A stretch of DNA of 64,000 bases. Origin: Orientallactaga sibirica. Lineage: Eukaryota; Chordata; Mammalia; Rodentia; Dipodidae. How positions within the stretch are numbered: the first letter of the stretch is position 1; each line of letters starts with the position of its first letter. This document shows positions 45,600 through 56,184 of the stretch, in pieces. The position numbers and the translations under genes were made by a program. Location of the stretch: the NCBI GenBank assembly GCA_036365145.1, contig JAEOAD010000603.1:992001-1056000 (forward strand), given 5' to 3'. Under the pieces are notes generated by a model. That model was not told where the DNA came from and searched no databases. It saw only the letters and a program-made list of their open reading frames with translations.

Positions 45600-46100
45600 G
45601 CTCACATCCCCTCCATAAGCCCTGGGTAACCTTAAAGGTGGAGGGGAAACCAGTGGACTTCCTGGTCAATACTGGGGCTCAACATTCTATCCTAAAACAA
45701 CCTATGGGACTCCTGTCCACCAAAAGGATGTGGGTCCAGGGAGCCACTGGGACTAGTCAATACTCATGGACTACCCAAAGAGAAGTGGACTTAGGAATGG
45801 GATGGGTAACCCATTAATTCATGGTCATACCTGGGTGCCCATATTCACTTGTGGGGCAAGACCTCTTGACTAAAATGGGGGTACAAATCCACTTTAGCCC
45901 CAAGGGAGTGCAGGTTCTCAATCAGAAGGGTGTTAACCATGTCCCTGCAGGAAGGGTACAAACTCTATAACTCACCCTCCCAAGCTAGCCCTGAGAGCCC
46001 ATATCTGAGGGAACTATAGGAAAAGATTCCAGGTGTATGTTCAGAGAAACATCAGACCAGACTTGCCAAACATCGGGCCCCAATCATGGTCCAATTGTGG
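45600..46100 (+). pseudogene. retroviral protease and start of RT, inactive
   Basis: Follows gag in the gammaretroviral order. The active-site box reads L-V-N-T-G-A at 45,662-45,679: the catalytic Asp is replaced by Asn (codon AAT 45,668-45,670). Flap-like G-A-T-G follows near 45,745. A stop lies near 45,815 and another near 45,967. The last recognisable piece (A-K-H-R-A-P near 46,065) is the protease/RT boundary; from about 46,100 the sequence is LTR. Confidence 0.78.
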
Positions 46101-46326
46101 GCCAATCAAAAAAACACAAGTATAGTTAATGTTCAAATTAGCCAATCATGTTAAAAGACTAACCACCCAAATTCCTTTAACCATGCTTAAAAGGAACCTG
46201 CAAGCTCCTCCTGGGTTATGAATGGTTGACCCCTACATGCAGGCTGTTTCTGCAGAATAAACGCTCTTTGCTTTTACATACTATTTGACTTTGGGGTCTT
46301 TCTTCAGTGATTTTTGGACCTTTACA
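46100..46326 (+). mobile_element. gammaretrovirus-like 3' LTR, 5'-truncated
   Basis: Matches 42,460-42,702: 'ggccaatcaaaa', 'ttcaaattagccaatcatgtt', 'aaaggaacctgcaagctcctcctgg', AATAAA at 46,256-46,261, 'ggggtctttcttcagtgatttt'. It lacks the upstream U3. Confidence 0.85.
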
Positions 46327-46548
46327 AGTGAAGCACATCAGTCCATTACAAATTTAACCTCGATCAAATTCTCTGGGTCTAGGCAGTAGAGCACTTCCAG
46401 CCCTTATGCCAGTATCTCAGTTCCAACAAAGGCCTCTGCAGTCCTTCCTGCCCCTTAGAAAACTCATAAGCCAAGCCTCAAAGTTCAATACTGTCTGCAC
46501 TTAGCATTCTCAAACTCTAATCAGAATAGCCCATAAAACGTGGCTTAC

Positions 46549-46804
46549 CAGGCTGGAGAGATGGCTTAGCAGTTAAGGTGCCTGCCTCCTAAGCCTAAGA
46601 ATGCTGGTTCCAATCTCCAGCCATTCCAATCTCCAGGTCCCACATTTAGCCAGATGCAAAGTCACGCAAGGGCACAATGCCGCACTTGACCACAAGGGGG
46701 CGCACACATCTGGATTTCATTTGCAGCAGCTGAGAGGCTGCTGGAGCATCCATCTCTATCTGTCTTCCTCTCCCTCTCTCTCTGTCTCTCCCCCCAAAAA
46801 AAAA
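46549..46804 (+). mobile_element. tRNA-derived SINE, longer subtype, inside MaLR internal DNA
   Basis: Full head and body with the extra 'gccgcacttgaccacaagggggcgc' segment (broken in reading), ending in an A run. Target duplication aaaacgtggcttac (46,535-46,548) / aaaacttggcttac (46,805-46,818). Confidence 0.93.
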
Positions 46805-46921
46805 AAAACTTGGCTTACTGCTCCAGAAGGCATCTTCACTTGCAAGCACCAAGTCCATGCCAGTTCCTCCAAAACAAAGGTTCCAAAAGATGAACATCCA
46901 CATGGTTAGGTTCGTCTCACT

Positions 46922-46937
46922 CCACATTCTGGTACCA
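46922..46937 (-). other. primer binding site, tRNA-Leu-like
   Basis: Minus strand reads TGGTACCAGAATGTGG five bases after the 5' LTR. It begins with the TGG complement of a tRNA CCA end and resembles the 3' end of a tRNA-Leu isoacceptor, as used by MaLR/THE-like elements (family knowledge). Confidence 0.65.
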
Positions 46938-46942
46938 ACTTC

Positions 46943-47300
46943 TGTAGCAAACAGCTTTAGGTTGCCTGAGAGAAACTTCCAGACCAGGCAAAGTTATGGA
47001 GGAAGGGATTTACTGAAGCTTACAGATCCAGGGGAAGTTCCATAATGGCAGAAGAAGTTGGTCTGCCTTCACAGGTCCAAGCAAAGATAGAAAAGCCACA
47101 AGCCAAAAGCCACATAGCACAGCACACTTCAGGAACTCCAGCTAGGCATACTTTGCATATTCTTAGATTGAAATCTCAAACCCACCACCACACCTTCAGT
47201 TCTGCCCAGTGACACTGCCTCCATCCAGGTGGCTGCAGATGCAAACTACAAACTAATAAAACATTGAATATATTGGGGACCACCTATCCAAACTACCACA
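46943..47300 (-). mobile_element. MaLR 5' LTR
   Basis: 358 bp, bounded by TGTAGC and ACCACA on the plus strand (TGTGGT...GCTACA on the coding strand). Poly(A)-signal-like 'cagtaaatccc' near 47,005 on the minus strand. Confidence 0.88.
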
Positions 47301-47389
47301 GCCTCCAAAACCAGCATTTTAAGCAGTATATTTTACACTTATAAACATATATGTGATGCACTGTATTCATTTCTTTGTTGTTGTTGCCA

Positions 47390-47700
47390 CTGCTAGTGTT
47401 AGGAAATACTTGACCAAAGCAACTTAAGGAAGGGTTTATTTTGATGCAAATTTGAGGTAGAGTCCACCATAGCAAGGAAAATGTGGTAGTAAAAACAGTT
47501 CTACTGGTGGTGGCAGGAGTACCAGGCAACTCGTTACATTGTATCCACATTCTGAAAGCAAAGAGAGATGAATGATAAGTTGACCTTGTTTTCAACTTTT
47601 TGCAAAGTCTAGGAACCCAGTGAAATAGGATGCTAGGGGTTTAGGAAAGTCCTTGAACATCAAACCCTAATTTTTGTAGAATTTTAGCCAAAGAATGAAT
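47390..47700 (-). mobile_element. MaLR/MT-like LTR remnant
   Basis: Minus strand reads '...caaaataaacccttccttaagttgctttggtcaagtatttcc...' (broken in reading), the poly(A)-signal-to-end block of rodent MaLR LTRs. The rest is diverged. Confidence 0.6.
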
Positions 47701-47739
47701 AAGACTGAGAAGGATAATTATTAAATTATTCTATTTATT

Positions 47740-48240
47740 TAGGGATGTACAAAACTAAGGGAAGGAAAACAAACATACCCACATGGCCTGAGAGCCCATG
47801 TGGTAGGCCAGGAAAAAACTATGGAGGGGACAGAAAAGAAAGTACAAAGAGATCCTTCTATGTGGAAGGCTCAAGGGTATAAAGAGTGGGAAGTAAGGGT
47901 TAGGGGGTTCTCCCTTTGGCTGGACCTGGCTGGGCCTAGCCAAGGGAAAACTTACCAGAATCTGGAGGTCCATGAGTGGTCAGGTAGCTGAGAGAGAGAC
48001 ACAGAGAGATTGCCCTCCTCTAGTAAAACATATTTATAACCTTATGGTGGTAGGTTTCACACTGCCTTACAAAGCTACCTTATTCCCTCTTATAGTGATA
48101 CTGCCACCCACCTTTCTTAAAACTCCCTTGTAAATGTCCTCAGAGATACTCCCTCAGGTGTGTCTCCTAGATTACTCTGAATTAGTCAAGAGAACAATGA
48201 TGAACCATCACAACCACACCCACTATTTCCATGACTTTGC
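47740..48240. other. unresolved, possible LTR remnant
   Basis: The minus strand shows TATAAATA (about 48,030) and AATAAATAG (about 47,735), but no TG/CA ends or duplication could be fixed. Recorded as unknown. Confidence 0.25.
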
Positions 48241-50445
48241 TTGCTCTCTACAGTGTGTTATGAGAATATAGACCACACATGCAACATTTCATTTCTAGCT
48301 TTCAGTAAAGTTTCTGATCCTCAAGTACTTAATATATACTTACTATAAACTCATAATTTATTTAAAAATACTTTTATTATATCTGGTAAAAAGTAAGTCT
48401 AGTTTTAAGAAACAAGCCTATGCAAAGAGGATATGTCCATTGTCACAAGCATCAGCATAAATAATCTGACTCCAAGAACAAGGTAACTTGACATGGGGAG
48501 ATTATTACTTGGCTTGAAAATAAACACAAATAGAAAACATTGATTAATTACCTTGACAAAATAAATCCACATTTTGGCATTAAGTTTTCTCTCAGAATGA
48601 AATATTCCTTTAAATAAAATATTATTATATAAGTATAGTTAGCATTCAATTAATCTTGTGATTTTAGTAAAATATACATTTTAGAACAAAAATCCTAGGA
48701 TGTAAGTGTACTGTAACACCTCAAGAAGTTTATCCTCTGAGCTTGAGGAACAGAGACTGGCAGAACCTCCAGTGATGAGAAGTTATCAAACTATTAGTAA
48801 CAAGGACTGCTAGGCAGGCAGTGAGGCTCCTCTGCAGCTATTTCTTTCCCAAATACCACTAGAGACAAATGAATATGGACATGCCAGCTTCCTCTCAGAC
48901 AAATGGCATGTTTGGTGATCAGTAATTTCTTGGCAATAGTGAACAGAAGAAGTTTTAAAAGAAGTCAGATTTTAGTTGCTATGATGGAAAGTCTCCAACT
49001 TCTTGTAACTCACTCTCAAATTCTGGCCTTCCATTCTGAACCTTTGAGCAAGAGAAATAGACTCAGGTTTTACTGTTTGTTATATAAAAGTAAATTCACT
49101 TTGGAATTAAGCAGATACCATTATAATTAGTTAAATTATTGGGGAAAGATGGGTGAGTGGAGAAAGCAAAAGATAACATTTTTAGACATCTATAAGCAGG
49201 TAATATTCTTTGTTTCTTAATGTTTTAGCATATCTTAAAAGTCACTTTTAAGAATGTATTTTGTCATGTATGATGAAGAAAATGTTAAGAACAACATCTG
49301 CAAAGAGTGCAACCTAAAAGATGTCTTTGTTGCTTTCAGGAGAAACAGGAGCATTAGCAAATAGATTTCAACTTGCATGTGTTAATGACAAACTGAACGC
49401 CAAAGTAGAAATAATTTGTAAACTTTTCAGACGTTAGGTTGTAAGGTGACAGAATTATACTATGACCTACTGTCATTAACATTTGAATTATAGAAGTCCA
49501 TTTGTTCATAGTCAATGCCCTTTGTAGTAACCTTATGATTCCTCTATATTTATTCAGCTTGCCAACAGATTTTACCTTTGATTCCTTTAAAATATATCTG
49601 CAAGTAAAGTTTCCAATTTTAAGTGGATATTTTTGGCTTCCCAATAGATTGACATAGTAGGTTTATGGTATAAGTTTATATATAGATTATGATGCTGGTA
49701 GATAGATAGTTTGATTAATTGATTGACTGATATGTTGTAAGTTTATGTAATCCATTTGACCTTTATTTGTTCTGTTTTAATGATTTAGCATTCTTATATA
49801 TAACTTAGAACCAATTGCAATTTAGTTTTGTTAGTCATGGTCTCAGGCTTGGTCAGTATTGGGACTTAACAATATCATGTATTCAAAGAAAGGATTGGAC
49901 AATAGAATAGAAAAACTAATAAATAAACAATTAAAGACTTAAAAAAGGTATATCTAATATAATTATAGAAATGCTTTAAAAATAATAAATTCATATTTGC
50001 CTTAGATGAGAGACTGCTAAACTTTCCAAGAGTGAATATACATAGAGTAGGTGAAGGCATCACCTGAAACTGCCAGCTTCACATGAATCACTTATTTCTA
50101 AATACATTGCATTTGGAAATTATTTTTCATTATTAATTCTATTTAGTAATATGCTTATTTCATAATAGAAATGGCTGCCACTTACTGAATGTTCAACATA
50201 TGTCAGGTAAAAATGTAGGTGCTTTACATTCACACTTTTGTTTATTAGTGTCCACTTAGTTAATGCATGAATTGTTAAATAGATGCATACCTCCCTTAAG
50301 TTACAGGGTCAAATCTAGTTGAGCCTGTAAGCTTAGTCATTTAGAAAGATGTATCAAGTTTATAAATTGGCTCATGATATCCTATAGGTCAATGTCATAA
50401 AATATTTATTCATAGAGAATTTGGCTTATAAATTGACCCTAAAAT

Positions 50446-50448
<3 letters not shown>
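48241..50448. other. unassigned AT-rich DNA
   Basis: No element, RNA gene or exon recognised. Confidence 0.5.

Positions 50449-50497
<49 letters not shown>
50449..50497. repeat. (AT)n microsatellite
   Basis: About 24 AT units, uninterrupted. Confidence 0.97.
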
Positions 50498-50500
<3 letters not shown>

Positions 50501-51519
50501 CAGATACGTTAAACCATAATATACTAATGTTAGGATGGTTTACCTTCCTTTTGGTAGATATGTTGGACTCAGTCAAGAGGTTATGCACATTATAACTACA
50601 TTTAACAAGCCAAAAAGAAATGTAAAACTCTCTATGGAAATGTAAAAAAAATCTTCATAAATCTAGTTTAAATCCTCCAACTCTAATTCTTTTGCCTATT
50701 GAACCACAGTAGAAGCTTTTATAAAACTATGTTTCTTGGGAGTCCAGAACTGGAACAAAGTTGTTCAAATTAAAAGTAAAATAAACTCTACATTAAATAA
50801 AATGTACATAAAATTTTCTCATCTATAATACCTATAGTACATCTACAGTTTGAATAATAACCTAGGAACAGTCTGACTTATCTACTGGCATATTTGCTCA
50901 AAAGAAGTTGCCAGAAATGAGTTGTAATTTTCTTCTCTTTCTTCTCTTATAAATCCCAAAGCTTGTGTCTTAGATATACATGAAGTAGACATTTTCTCTC
51001 AGGAGCAATTTTCACCCTGCAGGTGAACTCCTTCAGGTTGTGGAAGAATATTTGGACTAAAGTTTTGAATACTGAGACCACACAGAGGAGAACACATGAC
51101 CAATTATAACTCGTCCTTTCTAGAAGCATGGTGTTCTGTATATGTATATAGAGACACAGTAGATGTCTATCTGACAGTGCAATACATCAATCAACCCCAT
51201 AATAAAGATTGCTCTTCCATAGTAACACAGGGTGACAGTAGAAAGCAATGCTATTAAAGCTTGGTTAAAAAAAATCCTAAAGGTAAATCTAGATTTACCA
51301 TATTTTATTATGCCACTAGTAATAAAGCAAAATAAATTTGCCTATCAGAAAGTCTTCTAGAAGTAAATATTTATCTCCTTAGATCAATGCTTTTCTTACT
51401 CTTAGCTAGACAACCTGCTTTTTTACAGATGACTGTGAATCCAAGGGTTAACTAGGAGAGAAAAGAGTGCCTAGCAACAGACAAATTATCTTGATCACAT
51501 TAACAAAGGGACAGGAAAC
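50498..51519. other. unassigned DNA
   Basis: Nothing recognisable. Confidence 0.45.
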
Positions 51520-51945
51520 ATTACAGGGGAAAAGATGGACTAAATGTGAGTGCTGCTCTCACTGCTAGCCAAAGAACCTTCTCCAGGGAGATGGCAGCAG
51601 ATACTGAAGAGACTCAAAACACGTCAAAGCAGAAAATCAAAGGTTGCTGAGAATTCAACACCAGTTGGACTTCTAATATGCTCTGCAGTGATAAGGGAAC
51701 ATTGCAGAACAGGGCTGGAAAATACATGAGAGCCACAGGGTGGGAAGGTATATTCTGAGACATTGCCTTCTTCCATAGACACTGACTGGTGTATTCATGA
51801 CCTCCCAGTGATTTCCAGTCATTCCAGTGAGGAGGGCCCTCACTGGGGATCAGGCAGAGGTAACATAGGAACATAACCCCCCATAGGAATATGACCATTT
51901 TACAATATGTTCATATATTAAAGTTCCCAATAAAATTTTAATATA
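51520..51945 (+). mobile_element. L1 3' UTR fragment
   Basis: 'aaaccttctccagggagatgg' order, 'gagactcaaaacacgtcaaagcag', 'agagccacagggtgggaagg', 'ttcccaataaaattttaa'. Parallel to 28,860-29,275, without coding sequence. Confidence 0.72.
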
Positions 51946-52111
51946 GTAAAACTAGATGTGAAAATGTGAGGAAAAAAATGAAAAATTAGTTCATTGGAGA
52001 TGCATTGTTAATTATGTCTGGAAATGACATTATTAAAAGAAATAACTGGAAGAGGACTCTGGAATCTTTGATTCAGTGAGAGCTTCATTCTTGTGGAATA
52101 TACTTTTAAAA

Positions 52112-52318
52112 AAGATATTTATTTATATTTATTTGAGAGAAAGAGGCAGTAGATAGAGAGAACGGATATGCCAGAACCTCTAGCCACTGCAAACATTCTT
52201 AACTCCAGTTATATCTGCCACCTTGTGCATCTGGCTTATGTGGGCACTGGGCAATAGAACCTGAGTCCTTAGGCTTCCTAGGAAAGTATCTTAACCACTA
52301 AGCCATCTTTTCAGCCTT
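52112..52318 (-). mobile_element. tRNA-derived SINE, reverse
   Basis: TTTA-type tail, 'cctctagccactgcaaac', 'gtgcatctggcttatgtggg', reversed head 'actaagccatcttttcagcc'. Confidence 0.9.
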
Positions 52319-52409
52319 GTGGGCTATGCTTTTAAGTTATTTAATATTTTTTGTGGCCTAATTTCAGTTTCTATAAAACATGGATTATAAAATTATTTTA
52401 TAATGCTTT

Positions 52410-52610
52410 TAAAAATATTTTACTTATTTGAAAGAGAGAGCGAGAAACAGAGAGTGAATGGGCATGCAGGGCCTTTAGCCCCTGCAAATGAATTCCAGAT
52501 GCATGCACTGCATCATGCATCTAGCTTTCCATGGGTACTGGGTAATCAAACCCAGTTCCCTAGGCTTTGCAGGCAAGTGCCTTAGCTGCTAAGCCATCTT
52601 TCCAGCTCTT
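52410..52610 (-). mobile_element. tRNA-derived SINE, reverse
   Basis: Second reversed copy about 100 bp from the previous one: 'gaatgggcatgcagggcc', 'aatcaaacccagttccctagg', 'gctgctaagccatctttccagc'. Confidence 0.9.
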
Positions 52611-52984
52611 GCAAGGCTTTTAATAAAATTAAATAATTTAGGATGAAAATGACTCATTTTTGTTATTTTATCAACAGACAAAATTGTATAAATTTCCATT
52701 GTATGTGATATTTTGAAATATATATTTATGTCTACTGACTAAATCTAGTGAATTAATGGAGATATTATCTTAGTTACACTTCAGTGAAAGTAACACTAAC
52801 ATTTATTCTATGTGCATTTTTCCAGAATAGAATATATTGTCATTAACTCCAGTCACCTTATTATACAATAGCTCACCTGAAATCCCTGATTTAACTGAAC
52901 TGAAATGTTGCATCTGTTGAACATTTTCCCAATGTCTACATTTACTTTATCCATTGATAACTACCATTTGATTCTAGTTCTATA

Positions 52985-53390
52985 AAATAAGTCCTCTTGT
53001 TTTGTGTGTACAAATGTTTGTATGTATGCATGTGGGCATCTATGTTAGTAAATGCACATGTGTGCATGCGTGCATGTGTGCGTGAGTGCACACACACACA
53101 CACACACACTTGAGCGTGTTTGCATATGGAAGCTAGAGGCTCGTGTTGATTGTTACACTTAATCATTCTCCCTCTTATTTTTTGGAGTCAAGGTCTCCCA
53201 ATGAACTTGGAGCTCATGGATTCAGCTAGACAAATTAGACAGGGAGGCCCTAGGACCTTCCCAATGCTGAGACTACTGAAATGTGCCACTGGTGCTGGGC
53301 TTTATGTGGGTGTTGTTGATCCAAAACTAGGTCCTTATGCTCCCATCACAAATACTTTGCCAACTCATCTATCTTCACATCTCAAGATAA
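52985..53390 (-). mobile_element. B4-like SINE, reverse, with TG/CA repeats
   Basis: A TG/CATG-rich leader with (CA)n at 53,087-53,109, then 'gtcaaggtctcccaatgaac', 'gctgagactactgaaatgtgcc', and a reversed tRNA-like part 'aggtccttatgctccc...actttgccaactcatct'. Same layout as 37,986-38,350. Confidence 0.55.
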
Positions 53391-53458
53391 GCTTTTTTGG
53401 GGTCTTTATATAAGTAGGTTTCACCCTTACATCATGCCATTTAAAAAAGCCAAAAGCC

Positions 53459-53607
53459 TAGCCAGGCGTAGTGGCACATGCCTTTAATCCCAGCACTCAG
53501 GAGGTAGAGGTAGGAGGATCACTGTAAGTTCAAGGCCACCCTGAGACTACATAGTGAATTCCAGGTCAGCCTGGGCTAGAGTGAGACCCTACCTTGAAAA
53601 AAAAACC
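53459..53607 (+). mobile_element. B1 SINE
   Basis: 'gccaggcgtagtggcacatgcc', 'cagcactcaggaggtagagg', 'gtcagcctgggctagagtgag', 'accctaccttg' and an A run. Well preserved, with near-identical flanks ccaaaagccta / ccaaaagacta. Confidence 0.95.
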
Positions 53608-54767
53608 AAAAGACTAAAGTAATTAAATGGATAATTAGCATATATAAAATACCATCCAGACTAGATATTTAGATTTCAATGTCAATTTTTAATCATTTTG
53701 CTGAAGAATATCTTGTCAAGGACATGTATATAACATATTTGGAAAGATTAAACATCATGTGGAAAGATAATGCCTTCATTAATGTGACCAGATTTAGCAA
53801 ATAATAACATTGCATATCCAATTTAACTTGAATGTCAGATCAATCATAAAAATGTTTTCAGTGTAAATAGGTCCAAATATTTAATGTATAACATTTTATT
53901 ATTCTAAAAGCTTAATCTTCCTCAATATGTATTGACCTTTTCTGGTAATTCCAGTAAAAGTCTCAACTTTTTTTAATGACCTTGCCTGAAAGATAATTAT
54001 ATTTTTAGGCCAGATACTACAGCTGAAGTATACTGTGGGTACTTTCATTGTGGAAGTCATAGTAATGATATAAAATGTTCTTTTGCAAACATTCTGAGAG
54101 AAACAACCAAGAATCTTGGCTAAAACTCCTGAAAAAGAGAAAACCTGTGGGAGTTGAAAAGCTAGCTGTTAGAATAAAACACAGAATCTATCAGACGAGA
54201 GACTGGCGAAGTAAGGGATAAGCCAAAAGAATATAGAAAAAAAGCCGCAAACAGATTAGAGATAAAAAGATTATGTTCTTAAAAATAGCTAGTGTTTCTT
54301 GATCCAGCTTTGACATATAGCTCCCCTAAAAGTCTCCAAAGCCAAAATCTCCATTTTGCTAACACCAAGCTTGCATTGGATCCCTGACACATGTAGCTGA
54401 CAGATTTCTAGCTATTAAGGCAAGCAATATGATCTACTATGGATAGCAGGTACAGAATAGCACAAGAATAGACCTTGATAAAGAAGAAGGAAAATACATA
54501 TGAAAACTGTAAACTCAACTCATGATTCTCTGTGTTAACAGAGCTTAAATGAATGTTTTCATCTAGTGATCTCTATAATTTCACTAAGATGACAAATGGA
54601 ACTGTTATTACCTGAAGGCTAAGAAAACTGGACTTCTCATATCGTTTACTCATGTGGCTAGAGGTCAATACTCACTGTTTGCTATGAGCCCAGATGGGAA
54701 TGACTTCCTACACACCTTGTGGCTTGAACTTCTTAAAGGCTCAAGTAACAATGTTCCAACAGTGAGT
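53608..54767. other. unassigned DNA
   Basis: Nothing recognisable. Confidence 0.45.
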
Positions 54768-54963
54768 GGGGATATGGAGGAGCTGTTAAATGTTATTGCT
54801 TGCAAAAAAAAAAAAAAATGATGGCCCATGTTCAATTCTCCAGTACTCACTTAAAGCCCGATGCACACTGTGGAGCATGCACCTGACATTCATTTCTAGT
54901 GGTAAGAGGACCCCTAGAGAATCCACATTCTCTCTGTGTGTCTTTCTCCTAAATAAAAATATT
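54768..54963 (+). mobile_element. tRNA-derived SINE, degenerate
   Basis: Head 'gatatggaggagctgttaaatg' is diverged and interrupted by an A run (54,804-54,818). The body 'ttcaattctccagtactcac', 'cgatgcacactgtggagc' and CT tract are clear. Confidence 0.75.
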
Positions 54964-55929
54964 CAAAGAGACTCAGAATAATTTTATCATCTAAATCATG
55001 TCTTATCACTTTTCCTGAATAAAATTATTTCCTAGAACCATTCCAGATAGAAAAGATAGAAATATAGAAGGGCATGGGTACCAGAGCACAGTGTTGATGG
55101 AGCAGGAGGAAAAGGAGGGATGAACATCTCTAGAGACTAGCTGATACACTGTACTAATTAAAGCAAAAATTCCTTTCTCTTTCAAATCTGAGCACCTATC
55201 ACAAACTGTAATTCTTTAATTTTGTGCTTACTTACATGTTATTTTACATTTCCAGTGGATGGTAACATTCATGAAGGCTTTTATGACATCTACTATTTTC
55301 TCAGTGTGCCTTTCACTGATAGCACGTAGTAGCAACTACGGAAAGGTTAAGAACATGAAACACTGCCCAGATGAATAAAATGATATCCTCAAGTCAGACC
55401 TAAGGGGTTTTGAAAATTATGTTTACATAACTTACATTACATAACTTACATTACCAAATCATATTGTTAATCACAGAAGAGTACCATTAGCAGGAGGTAA
55501 GGGTAACTAAATAAGAAAAGATTGATTGGTTTATATTCACTATTGGAGTCTAGCACTTAAAACACTTGAAGAACTGACTAATGCACTGCATTATTACTCT
55601 GTTTAAATATATCGTGCAATAGGTGTGTAAACCCTCCTGATAATTTTATGTTAATATATTAAATCTACTTCTGTAAGATTATCAGAAAAAGTTATAGAGG
55701 CTCCAATAATCCAAATTGAAGGGAATTTATAGCAACTGAAGTCTTAGAAATGTTAAAATTAATGACATTACAGGTTTTGGACATGATGAGTATTGAAGTA
55801 ATAATAGTGATCATTAAGACAATTAATTAGTGCTTAAATGAAAAGTAACATTTAACTAATTTGATACATGTGGTCATATTACAAACATTTAGACTTTGTG
55901 CAGGAGGACATTTAAATTAACCCTCCTAT
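54964..55929. other. unassigned DNA
   Basis: Contains a small direct duplication 'cataacttacatta' at about 55,425-55,453; otherwise nothing recognised. Confidence 0.45.
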
Positions 55930-55948
55930 TATTTCAGATTTCTTTTAA

Positions 55949-56165
55949 GATTTTTTAAATTTATTTATCAGAGACAGAGTTAGGGAGAGACAAAGAAAGA
56001 GAGAGAAAGAGAGAATGGGCATGCCAGAGCCTCTAGCTACTACAAACTAACTCCATATGTATGTGCCACCTTGTGCATCTGCCTTACGTGGGACCTGTAG
56101 AATCGAACCTGGGTCCTTAGGCTTCGCAGGCAAGTGCCTTAACCGCTATACCATCTCTCCAGCCC
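55949..56165 (-). mobile_element. tRNA-derived SINE with perfect 19-bp duplication
   Basis: Reversed full-length copy. The flanks tatttcagatttcttttaa at 55,930-55,948 and 56,166-56,184 are identical over 19 bases. Confidence 0.96.
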
Positions 56166-56184
56166 TATTTCAGATTTCTTTTAA

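Larger units (their letters stand above)
42250..46326 (+). mobile_element. gammaretrovirus-like provirus, internally deleted, middle of the nest
   Basis: Order: 5' LTR, proline-type primer site, leader, gag start, third-party insertion, rest of gag, protease, first residues of RT, then directly a truncated 3' LTR. RT body, RNase H, integrase and env are missing: pol stops near 46,100 inside the protease/RT junction and the text continues as U3. The right boundary is CA at 46,326. The left boundary is not fixed, and no 4-bp target duplication was found, so the 5' edge may be damaged. Many stops and frameshifts; replication-dead. Confidence 0.85.
40922..47300 (-). mobile_element. MaLR-type provirus, outer member of a three-level nest
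   Basis: Two direct LTR copies (40,922-41,260 and 46,943-47,300) are flanked by the same pentamer GCCTC (40,917-40,921 and 47,301-47,305). This 5-bp target duplication is typical of class III/MaLR elements. Orientation is minus: the right LTR is the 5' LTR and carries an adjacent primer site. The internal region is 46,942 down to about 46,327 and about 42,250 down to 41,261. It is non-coding as far as I can see, as expected for non-autonomous MaLRs. It was hit by a SINE (46,549-46,804) and by a gammaretrovirus-like provirus (about 42,250-46,326). Confidence 0.85.
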
